Of a stretch of DNA of 64,000 bases, positions 26,574-34,726 are shown piece by piece. The stretch lies in assembly GCA_017961325.1 (NCBI GenBank), contig JAGCXM010000011.1:1-64000 (forward strand). Reading direction: 5' to 3'. The notes under the pieces are model-generated. The model saw nothing but the letters and a program-made list of their open reading frames with translations, ran no database searches and was not told where the DNA came from. Both the position numbers and the translations under genes were made by a program. Every line of letters starts with the position of its first letter. The first letter of the stretch is position 1. This DNA comes from a bacterium (lineage in GTDB: Bacteria; UBP6; UBA1177).

Positions 26574-27085
26574 TGGAGAGTGTCAATACTGCGTAAAGCG
26601 GAAGATTGATAATGTTTTTGTTTTCATGATAGGGGAGAACTGAAATTTTTACCGCAGTTTCCGGCTCGAAAGTTCGGCAGAAAAGAGTGGAACTTCTGGA
26701 ACGCAGATTTTCTCCCGATTTCACTTCGATAGGGATCACTTTCCCTTGACTCTGGATGATGAAATCGACTTCCGATGTGCTCCGCTCGTTTGTCCAGTAG
26801 CCGATATAGTCAAAATTCAAAGTAGTAAGTTCCTGCATGATATACTGCTCTGTCAGCGCACCTTTAAATTCAGTCATTATGCGGTTTCCGTCAATCAGAG
26901 TCGAGGCGTCTAGTGCGGAAGCGGCTCCGAGCAGTCCGACATCGACCATGAAAAGTTTGAAAGTCTGCATATTCTGGTATGTTTTGAGCGGGATCCTCGG
27001 TGCGCTAACCCTACGGGAACGCAGTATTAGCCCGCAGTTGCAAAGCCACATTATCGCAAGTTCGAAATCTTTCGCGCACGCAATA
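26542..27085 (-). pseudogene. C-terminal remnant of a DUF4143 AAA ATPase
   Basis: About 180 codons match only the DUF4143 C-terminal half of bacterial AAA-14 type ATPases: ACAKDFELAIMWL, IPLKTYQNMQTFKLFMVDVGLLG, TEFKGALTEQYIMQEL and VDFIIQSQGKVIPIEVKSGENL. The last of these carries the PD-(D/E)xK-like end. The N-terminal AAA ATPase half with Walker A is missing. The homologous part begins right at the mutS stop, so the gene was cut there. An in-frame ATG at 27141 lies inside mutS and is unlikely to be used. The tail end lies in the repeat that flanks ddh. Confidence 0.8.
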
Positions 27086-27088
27086 GTG

Positions 27089-29686
27089 TCATTCGTTCTC
27101 CTCATCATTTTCTTTAATAATATCAAGAAGTTGAAAAACAATATTCATGGCTTCGCGCGGATTTATCTTTTCCGGATCGGTTCTTCTCAGAAGTTTTTCG
27201 ATTTCACGGAGATATTCGGGAACGGCGGTTTTATTCTGCTCGTAATTCATCGCAAAAATATCGCTCTGCAGTGCAGAACCGCTTTCAAAACGCATCTTCC
27301 GGTCAAAATTTTCCATGTTTTTCAGGATTTTTTCGGCGTTTCTGATTACTTCCTTAGGCATATTCGTGAGTTTTGCGACTTCGACGCCGAAACTTCTGCT
27401 GCTGCCGCCGCGCTCCATCTGATAAAGAAATTTGATCCTGCCGCCGTATTCCTTGACCGTCATGTGGAAGTTCGCCACGGCATCGAAATCGTCGGCAAGT
27501 TCGGTCAGAATGTGGTAGTGAGTCGCGAAAAGGGTCGTAGCGCCTATTTTCTTCACGATGTATTCGGCGATGGCACGCGCCAGGCTGATTCCGTCGTAAG
27601 TTCCGGTTCCGCGGCCGATTTCGTCAAGGATTATAAGCGATTTTTCCGTTGCCGAGTTCAGAATCGATGCGGCTTCCTTCATTTCGACAAGGAAAGTCGA
27701 CTCTCCCTTCGAAAGGTTGTCGCTCGCTCCGACCCTCGTGAAAATCGCGTCAACGACACCGATTTTCGCACTTTTCGCCGGAACGAAACTTCCCGTCTGC
27801 GCAAGAAGAACCACAAGCGCTGTCATTCGCATCAAAGTCGATTTGCCGCCCATATTCGGCCCTGTAATCAGACAGAAACGGCTGTTTCCCGAGCCTATCG
27901 AAACAGTTGCAGGGACGTAATTACCGTCTTTCAGAGCCGCTTCCACGACCGGATGCCGGCCGTCGACGATTTCGATTTCATCTTTGTCCGAAACTTCGGG
28001 GCGGCAGTAGTTCCTCTCTACCGCAAGTTTCGCGAAACCGCTGAACAGATCAAGCCATGCTATGAATTTTGCGACGGAAAGTATATCGTTTTTGAAAGAG
28101 GCGATTTCATTTACCGTTCCTTCGAGAATCTGCAGTTCGAGAGCGGTCAGACGTTCCTTCGCCGAAGAGATTTTCTCCTCAAGCCCCTTCAGTTCGGCGG
28201 TAAAGTAGCGTTCGGCTCCGACAGTCGTCTGCTTTCTGATGAAATAGTCGGGAACCTGCTTTTCAAAACGTTTCGGAATTTCGAAAAAATATCCGAAAAC
28301 TTTGGTAAAACCGACTTTCAGCGAAGGGATTCCCGTTTTTTCGCGCTCCTTCGTCTCCAGAGCGATGAGATGGGTTTTTGAATTGTTTATGAGATCTGAA
28401 AGTCCGGCGACTTCCTGCGAAAAATCGGGATTTACAAAACCGCCGTCACGGTAAAGCGCAGGAGAATCGTCGAAAAACCTGAGCTGCCACGACTCAATCA
28501 GCTCCTGCGAAAGTTTAAGTCCGCTTTCGCCCGCGAAAAACGGCAGAATTCCGGGCATCGACATGATGTAAGCGCGGAGTTTCACCGCAAAAAGAAGCGA
28601 TGAAGCGAATGCGGCTATGTCGCGCGGTCCGCCGCGCCTGACTAAAATTCTGCTTAAAAAACGCTCGAAATCCCTGATTTTTCCGAGACTTCTCCGTATT
28701 TCGCCAAGCAGGACGGGATCTTCGGACAAAGAGGCGACGCACCTCTGCCGAATCATTATTTTTTCGGGATTTTTCAGCGGATTTTTGATTACTTCCGAAA
28801 TCAGACGCTTTCCCATCGGAGTCTGCGTTCTGTCTATCGCCCAAAGGAGCGAACCGGCCTTTTCGCCGCCGATAAGCGTTTTTTCAAGCTCAAGGTTGGA
28901 AACGGTGTTGTAGTCAAGCGATGCCGTGTCGCAGCTTTTCCACCCGACCGGCATTCTGAGCGGCGGGAAATTGCCGAAATAAAGCGAATCAAGATAAAAA
29001 AGAAGCTGCTTCATCGACGACATGACGATTTCGTCAAACCCGCATCCGTCAAGGGTTTCAAGGTATTCCGCAGCGGTTGCGGTAGGAACCCAGTCATCGA
29101 ATTTTTCACGGTTTATCACTTCGCCGCGGACAAAAGAGGAGTTTTCCGAAACGACGATTTCACGCGGGACCACGGAATTTACGATATCACCCGACGAAAC
29201 ATCGTCCGAAACGGTGTAGAAAACGTTGCCGCAGCTCACGTCGACCCAGCAGAAAGCCGCCTCTTTCCGTTTGAAAAAAACCGACATGAGCCAGTTGTTC
29301 CTGCCTTCGGAAAGAGCGTTTTCCTCGACAACCGTTCCGGGAGTGAGAATCCGCACGACATTGCGGTCAAAAGTACGTTTGGAATTGTCAAAGGATTCGT
29401 TCTGCTCGCAGACGGCGACCTTTTTTCCTGCTTCAAGAAGTTTTCCGATGTAGAAATCGGCTGCATGCCACGGAACTCCGGCAAGCGGAATTTCGGCATC
29501 CTTGTGGCGGCAGGTCAGAGTTATTCCCAGAATTTCAGAAGCCTCGACGGCGTCTTCAAAAAACATTTCGTAAAAATCGCCCATCCTGAAAAAAAGAATT
29601 GCGTCGGGATACTGCCTTTTTGTTTCCAGATACTGGCGCATCGCCGGCGTTTCCATCGCCTTTTCCATTGCCGTTTTCGCTGACAT
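27089..29686 (-). CDS. mutS: DNA mismatch repair protein MutS
   Basis: An 865-residue mismatch sensor ATPase. The mismatch-binding F-x-E motif is in FFRMGDFYEMFFEDA (about 30-44). The connector, lever and clamp regions are present. The ATPase domain has GPNMGGKSTLMR (about 615) and ILDEIGRGTGTYDG. The C-terminal helix-turn-helix dimer end is near 850. Start at 29686 after GGGGGAGTTGCG; the longer reading to 29716 starts at a weak codon. It is divergent from the PP2C gene. Confidence 0.97.
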   Translation of the reverse strand: MSAKTAMEKAMETPAMRQYLETKRQYPDAILFFRMGDFYEMFFEDAVEASEILGITLTCRHKDAEIPLAGVPWHAADFYIGKLLEAGKKVAVCEQNESFDNSKRTFDRNVVRILTPGTVVEENALSEGRNNWLMSVFFKRKEAAFCWVDVSCGNVFYTVSDDVSSGDIVNSVVPREIVVSENSSFVRGEVINREKFDDWVPTATAAEYLETLDGCGFDEIVMSSMKQLLFYLDSLYFGNFPPLRMPVGWKSCDTASLDYNTVSNLELEKTLIGGEKAGSLLWAIDRTQTPMGKRLISEVIKNPLKNPEKIMIRQRCVASLSEDPVLLGEIRRSLGKIRDFERFLSRILVRRGGPRDIAAFASSLLFAVKLRAYIMSMPGILPFFAGESGLKLSQELIESWQLRFFDDSPALYRDGGFVNPDFSQEVAGLSDLINNSKTHLIALETKEREKTGIPSLKVGFTKVFGYFFEIPKRFEKQVPDYFIRKQTTVGAERYFTAELKGLEEKISSAKERLTALELQILEGTVNEIASFKNDILSVAKFIAWLDLFSGFAKLAVERNYCRPEVSDKDEIEIVDGRHPVVEAALKDGNYVPATVSIGSGNSRFCLITGPNMGGKSTLMRMTALVVLLAQTGSFVPAKSAKIGVVDAIFTRVGASDNLSKGESTFLVEMKEAASILNSATEKSLIILDEIGRGTGTYDGISLARAIAEYIVKKIGATTLFATHYHILTELADDFDAVANFHMTVKEYGGRIKFLYQMERGGSSRSFGVEVAKLTNMPKEVIRNAEKILKNMENFDRKMRFESGSALQSDIFAMNYEQNKTAVPEYLREIEKLLRRTDPEKINPREAMNIVFQLLDIIKENDEENE

Positions 29687-29736
29687 CGCAACTCCCCCAA
29701 AAATCAACCGCGGCAAAATAATATAAACCCCTTAAT

Positions 29737-29764
29737 TTGACAATCTTTTTTCAAACAATATCAT
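29737..29764 (+). promoter_or_regulatory. Sigma70-like promoter of the PP2C-Slt operon
   Basis: TTGACA (29737-29742), a 16-bp spacer and TATCAT (29759-29764) end 28 bp before the PP2C start. This is the closest match to consensus in the region. Confidence 0.6.
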
Positions 29765-29792
29765 TAAAAGCATTTGTTTTCATGGAGGCCGC

Positions 29793-31037
29793 ATGAAATT
29801 TCTTTCATTAAGTGTCACAGACAAGGGTTTAAAGAGAAAAAACAACGAAGATTCACTTCTCGAAATGCCTGAAATCGGGCTTTTTGCAATCGCCGACGGA
29901 ATGGGCGGCGAACTTTGCGGAGAAATCGCATCTGCTATTGCAGTTGAAAGCCTCCGCAGTTTCGTTACGGAAAACAGAGCCGTAATAGACGCCTTCCAGA
30001 TGAACGCAAGCCCCGAAAACAGGACGCAGGTTCTTGACATGCTTGCAGATTCCCTGCGCAATGCCAATTCAAAGGTTTTCAAGGAGGCTGAAAAACGCGG
30101 GATCAACGGCAAAATGGGAACGACCCTCACCGTTCTCCTGCTCCTTGACAGCACAGGGTTCATGGTTCACACCGGAGATTCACGGCTTTACATGATCAGA
30201 GCGTCGGAAATCACGCAGCTTTCGACGGATCACACCCTCGTCAATGACTATAAGCATCAGTTCGGCGACTACATGTTTGATGAAAAATTCAACGGAATTC
30301 TGACAAAGGCGGTGGGAATACAGGAGTATGTCGAACCGGAAAAACTGACATTCGCCGTTCTTCCGGAAGACAAATACATTCTCTGCTCCGACGGGCTTTA
30401 CAACGGACTTGCAGAGGATATTTCACCGATAAAAGAGTCTTTCAGCGGAACTTTTGAAGATGCCGTGAAGGAAAAGGAACGGATGAAGGAGGCAATGCGC
30501 ACTCTCACCGGCATTGTCTACGAAAACGGTGCACCCGACAACATATCGATGATTCTCGTTTCTGCGTTCAGCACCGACGAAGAAGAGGTCACTGAAACGC
30601 GCGAATTTGTCAAAAAATTCGATAAAATCAGGGACATAGCACTTTTCAAAGAACTCGATTACCGCGAACTTCTCACCGTCATGGCGCAGGTTGAAATCCG
30701 CACCTATAACAGATACGACGTCATCTCGAAAATGTCTGAATCAGACAGGGAGCTTTTCATCATTCTCGACGGCAAGGTTTCCGCATTGAAGGGGGCGAAA
30801 CTGCTCAAAACCTTCCGCAGCGGCGACCATATCGGCGACGTTGCATTTTTAAGCGGAGAAATCCCTTCATACAATCTGTTTCTGGACAAAACCTCATCTT
30901 TTCTCGTCATCAAAAAACCGGCCTTCGATAAAATCGTTGCCGAAGAACCGATAATCGGAGTAAAACTTCTCACCCAACTCGCCACGGTTCTTGCGAAACA
31001 GACCAATCTTGCGGCAGGACTCATCAAAGAGCAATGA
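29793..31037 (+). CDS. PP2C-type Ser/Thr phosphatase fused to a cNMP-like domain
   Basis: A 414-residue protein. Residues 1-250 are a PP2C phosphatase, with metal-binding motifs FAIADGMGG (about 31-39), HTGDSRLYMI, LCSDGLYNGL and APDNISMILV all intact. Residues about 275-400 form a cyclic-nucleotide-binding-like domain (RYDVISKMSESDRELFIILDGKV, SGDHIGDVAFLSG). The phosphate-binding cassette lacks the usual Arg-Ser/Ala after the Gly-Glu (it reads SGEIPSYN), so cNMP binding is doubtful. It would dephosphorylate Ser/Thr-phosphorylated proteins under control of the C-terminal domain. It overlaps the lytic transglycosylase gene by 4 bp. Confidence 0.88.
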   Translation: MKFLSLSVTDKGLKRKNNEDSLLEMPEIGLFAIADGMGGELCGEIASAIAVESLRSFVTENRAVIDAFQMNASPENRTQVLDMLADSLRNANSKVFKEAEKRGINGKMGTTLTVLLLLDSTGFMVHTGDSRLYMIRASEITQLSTDHTLVNDYKHQFGDYMFDEKFNGILTKAVGIQEYVEPEKLTFAVLPEDKYILCSDGLYNGLAEDISPIKESFSGTFEDAVKEKERMKEAMRTLTGIVYENGAPDNISMILVSAFSTDEEEVTETREFVKKFDKIRDIALFKELDYRELLTVMAQVEIRTYNRYDVISKMSESDRELFIILDGKVSALKGAKLLKTFRSGDHIGDVAFLSGEIPSYNLFLDKTSSFLVIKKPAFDKIVAEEPIIGVKLLTQLATVLAKQTNLAAGLIKEQ

Positions 31038-33151
31038 TTTTCTCCCCCGTTTTCGTTTTCCAGCTTTTTTTCTCTGCTTTCGCCTTTGATTTCGCAGGAA
31101 GCGGAATCGAAAAGCATATTGAGCAGAAAATTCTGTATTTTCAGCAGTTTACCGATGAAGAAAAAGAGGATTTCTGTAAAAATGGAGACAAGTTTTCGTG
31201 CAGGATACTCTTTCTTGAGGCTTTGAAATCGAAAGATGCCGGCAGAGATCCCGAAATCTATCTCGAACCGATGAGCGACCGTGAGAAAAGTGCCGGGCTA
31301 TATCTTTATGCAAGCGAAAAATGGGAAGAGATTTCTCTTGAAAAATTAAAGAGTTATATCGCCGTTTTGCCTGAAAGCTCTGCAAAAAGCCTTTATTCGA
31401 TATATCTCAAAAAACTCTACCTTTCGGGCAGGACGAAGCATTTTATGGAAGATTACGTACAGACTGCGAATCCGACTCTGACGCAGTATTACGTCACTGA
31501 ACTCTTGAAACAGGATCCCGAAAAGGGACTTGCCTATCTGCGGACCATGAATGTCGCTTTTTCCGAATCATTTTACGACACTTTGTCACAAATCGTCGAG
31601 CAGCATTCAAAAAAACTGAGCAGAAAGGCGCAGAGCGAGTTCAAAATCTGGAGTCTGGAATACAACTTCCGAAAAGTGCGCTACAAACAGGTGATCAAGA
31701 TGTCTTCGGGGTGGTTTCCGAACAAAAATTACTCCAAGGTTTACGACTGGCGGGCGCATCTATACCGCGCGATGTCCTACACGAAGCGGCGCGAACACAC
31801 TCAGGCGGAGGCAATTTACACGAAACTCGAGCAGTATCTTTCAAATGAAGAGCTGACTGACGGCGATGTCTACAAATTTTACAGCGAATACGCCTATTCA
31901 GAAGCGGCTCTGGGCAAGACACAGAAGGCCAACAAACTTTATCTTGCGGCTTACGAGCGTTTCCGCAACAATGAAGAGGCTGCCGGCGGATTTCTGTATC
32001 TGGCAGCCGACATGGCGCGTCTGGCCGGGCTTTTTGACGATGCCGAAAAGTATTACGGCGAATTCATCCAGAATTTTCCGCATGCCGGAAAAATCGAACT
32101 CGCAAGGTTCCTAAACTTCTGGATAGACTACAAACAAGGAAAGTTCACCGAGGCACAGAAGCTGCTTTCTTCAATAATTTCAGCAACTAACGAGATGAGC
32201 TACGACCACCAGCGGGCATCATACTGGTTTGCGAGAGTCGCAGAAAAACTAGGAGAAAATGAAGTCGCACAGGATCTGTTCTGCACACTTGCGACAAAAA
32301 TTCCTGCATCTTTCTACGGTTCACTCGCCGCCGCAAGAGTAAAAAACAATCAGATCGAATGCCCCGAAATAAAAGAAAACGCCGATGAAAAAACGAAATT
32401 CCACGACGACGAAATGCTTCCCGAAACGGAATGGATCGTCGCAACGATGGTTTCCGGCGACCAGAATCTGGTTGCAAAAACCCTCAGGAACAATTCAGGT
32501 ATCATCGACAGCGACGGGCGCGAAATCGACAGACTTATCGCGAGTTATGCGGCAAAAACCGTAAATAATCACACACTTGCAGCAACTCTTCTCAAATCGA
32601 TAAGCAACTTTTCCGCCACTTCAAAAGAATATTTCAAACTGCGCTACACCGTCGCCTTTGAAGAGGAGATTCTTGCCCACTGCGATTTTTACGATGTTTC
32701 ACCGATATTCGTCTTTTCGATAGCGAGACAGGAAAGCCTGTTCGATACGGCAGCGATTTCAAGCAGTTACGCAATCGGACTTCTGCAGCTTCTGCCGGCC
32801 ACGGCCCAGACTCTGGCAACGCACGAAAACTACGGCAAAATAGAACCGAGAGATCTGGAAAAACCCCTCACGAACATCAGATTCGGAGTCAAGTTTCTTG
32901 CCGATCTGGTGAAAAAATTCAACGGTTCGATCCCGCTTGCGGCAGCTTCCTACAACGCCGGACCGAACAGAACCATGAAGTGGATAGCCAACGATCCCGG
33001 CAGGGAACTCGATGAGTTTATTGAAGATATTCCGATTTTCCAAACCAGGAACTACGTCAAGAAGGTTATGACGAACTACGCCGTCTACCATTACATTTTT
33101 TACGGAAAAGTCTACGACGGCATGAATTTCAAGCTTCCCGAAAGCCGCTGA
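31034..33151 (+). CDS. slt: Soluble-type lytic murein transglycosylase (Slt70-like)
   Basis: A 705-residue periplasmic enzyme that cleaves peptidoglycan with 1,6-anhydro-muropeptide formation. It has an N-terminal signal peptide (FSPVFVFQLFFSAFAFDFA), a long helical superhelix-type region (about 40-530), and an SLT domain (about 550-670). The catalytic Glu is in FSIARQESLFD (about 567), followed by SYAIGLLQLLPATA and LAAASYNAGPNR. The start overlaps the PP2C stop (ATGA), so the phosphatase and wall enzyme are translated together. The TGA is the first part of an intergenic repeat. Confidence 0.92.
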   Translation: MIFSPVFVFQLFFSAFAFDFAGSGIEKHIEQKILYFQQFTDEEKEDFCKNGDKFSCRILFLEALKSKDAGRDPEIYLEPMSDREKSAGLYLYASEKWEEISLEKLKSYIAVLPESSAKSLYSIYLKKLYLSGRTKHFMEDYVQTANPTLTQYYVTELLKQDPEKGLAYLRTMNVAFSESFYDTLSQIVEQHSKKLSRKAQSEFKIWSLEYNFRKVRYKQVIKMSSGWFPNKNYSKVYDWRAHLYRAMSYTKRREHTQAEAIYTKLEQYLSNEELTDGDVYKFYSEYAYSEAALGKTQKANKLYLAAYERFRNNEEAAGGFLYLAADMARLAGLFDDAEKYYGEFIQNFPHAGKIELARFLNFWIDYKQGKFTEAQKLLSSIISATNEMSYDHQRASYWFARVAEKLGENEVAQDLFCTLATKIPASFYGSLAAARVKNNQIECPEIKENADEKTKFHDDEMLPETEWIVATMVSGDQNLVAKTLRNNSGIIDSDGREIDRLIASYAAKTVNNHTLAATLLKSISNFSATSKEYFKLRYTVAFEEEILAHCDFYDVSPIFVFSIARQESLFDTAAISSSYAIGLLQLLPATAQTLATHENYGKIEPRDLEKPLTNIRFGVKFLADLVKKFNGSIPLAAASYNAGPNRTMKWIANDPGRELDEFIEDIPIFQTRNYVKKVMTNYAVYHYIFYGKVYDGMNFKLPESR

Positions 33152-33234
33152 AAACCGGCGCAAACGTGAAAATCTGCGTTTTTGAACCTGCTTTTTCGTG
33201 CAAAATCTGCATAGTTTAACTTGCTTTTTCGTGA
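33149..33234. repeat. Intergenic repeat left of the DUF4143/DUF1566 module
   Basis: Contains the 44-bp sequence 33157-33200, identical to 36858-36901. It also contains the 21-bp TGAAAACCGGCGCAAACGTGA that recurs at 36819-36839. Within it, two 33-bp units (33169-33201 and 33202-33234, AAAATCTGC...TTGCTTTTTCGTG) form an imperfect tandem. Confidence 0.9.
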
Positions 33235-33283
33235 TTTTTAATTATTATGATGCTGATTTTATTAGCTTCTTGCGAGGTTGGTT

Positions 33284-34621
33284 GTGAAAAGAAAAATTTA
33301 TCAGAAAATGCTTGAGTGGAAAACAAAGTCTGGCGGTTCTTCGGCTCTCCTTATTGACGGGGCACGGCGTGTAGGAAAAAGTTATATCGCAAGTCTGTTT
33401 GCAAAACAGGAGTATAGAAGCCATATCATTATAGATTTCGGCAATGTGTCGCCTGAAATAACTGCTCTTTTTGAAAATGAAAGTTCGAATCTCGACTTTT
33501 TTTTAGCAAAACTTTCATCTTTTTATTCTACAAAACTTTATGAAAGGGACTCTCTGATTGTTTTTGATGAAGTCCAGCAGTTCCCGATGGCAAGACAGCT
33601 TGTGAAATATTTAGTCGCGGACGGGCGTTATGACTATATGGAAACAGGTTCGCTGATCAGGCTGAAAAAGAACACCGAAAACATCATAATTCCTTCGGAA
33701 GAAGAGCATATCGAGATGTTTCCGCTTGATTTTGAGGAATTTCTCTGGGCCATGGGTGATGAGGCTACACTTCCTTTAATCCGGCAGTGTTTTGAAGAAA
33801 AGAAAGCGTTAGGAGAAGCACTTCATAGAAAAATAATGAATGATTTCAGACAGTATGTCCTTGTAGGAGGAATGCCGCAATCAGTCCTTGCCTATCTCAA
33901 AGAAAAGGATTTTGCCGCAGCTGACGAAGCAAAAAGAAGGATTTTACGCCTTTACCGCGACGACATTTCCAAATTTGCGGCAGGTTACGAGGAAAAAGTT
34001 TACGCAGTTTTTGACGAAATTCCCGGACAGCTCTCAAAAAAGGAAAAAAAATACACTTTTTCCGCAATCGACAAAAATGCCCGTTTCAGAAGTTATGAGG
34101 ATTCTTTCATCTGGCTGAACGAGGCTATGGTTACAAATTCCTGCTACAATTCGACGGATCCCAACATCGGGCTTGCCCTGACCTCGGAACACTCGACGCA
34201 GAAATGCTATATGGCAGACACAGGACTTCTTGTAACGCTGACTTTCATGGATAAATCCTATACCGCAAACGAGCTCTACAAGGCGGTTCTCTTCGATAAA
34301 ATCGATATTAACGAAGGGATGATCATGGAAAACATCGTAGCGCAGATGCTTCGCACAAACGGCCATAAACTCTATTTTTACTCTCGCTGCGACAACCTTC
34401 ATCGGGAAAATCACATAGAAATCGACTTCCTTATCGCAAACGGCAAAAAGATCTCTCCGATAGAAGTTAAATCAGCTTCTTACCGTTCCCACGCATCACT
34501 TGACAAATTTTTGAGAAAATTTTCTGCAAAAGCCGGTACACCATACATTCTTTACCCGAAAGATGTCGCCGAAAAAGACGGAATACTGCATCTTCCGCTT
34601 TACATGGCGATGTGCCTGTAA
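33284..34621 (+). CDS. DUF4143-type AAA ATPase
   Basis: A 445-residue protein of the common AAA_14/DUF4143 family. The P-loop GARRVGKSY (about 27-35) has IVFDEVQQFP as Walker B (about 88-97) and ETGSLI as the sensor region. The C-terminal DUF4143 half has VDFLI-like IEIDFLIANGKKISPIEVKSA, a nuclease-fold-like end. The function of these abundant ATPases is not established. The GTG at 33284 was preferred over the TTG at 33278 because of its spacing from GCGAGG. It lies in a module between 44-bp repeats and is not related closely to the truncated DUF4143 gene at 26.5 kb. Confidence 0.88.
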   Translation: MKRKIYQKMLEWKTKSGGSSALLIDGARRVGKSYIASLFAKQEYRSHIIIDFGNVSPEITALFENESSNLDFFLAKLSSFYSTKLYERDSLIVFDEVQQFPMARQLVKYLVADGRYDYMETGSLIRLKKNTENIIIPSEEEHIEMFPLDFEEFLWAMGDEATLPLIRQCFEEKKALGEALHRKIMNDFRQYVLVGGMPQSVLAYLKEKDFAAADEAKRRILRLYRDDISKFAAGYEEKVYAVFDEIPGQLSKKEKKYTFSAIDKNARFRSYEDSFIWLNEAMVTNSCYNSTDPNIGLALTSEHSTQKCYMADTGLLVTLTFMDKSYTANELYKAVLFDKIDINEGMIMENIVAQMLRTNGHKLYFYSRCDNLHRENHIEIDFLIANGKKISPIEVKSASYRSHASLDKFLRKFSAKAGTPYILYPKDVAEKDGILHLPLYMAMCL

Positions 34622-34726
34622 AAAAGTCGGTTAAATTTCTGCTAGATAGTTGCAAACATCTCTTTCTTTTAATTCTAACATCAATATAATGTTTCCGCTT
34701 TTGTTTAATTTTCGTGAGGTCTCGTC

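Noticed and set aside
26837-28381. 514-codon open frame on the plus strand opposite mutS
   Set aside because: It mirrors the MutS coding sequence, has Arg/Phe-rich unlikely composition and no family features.
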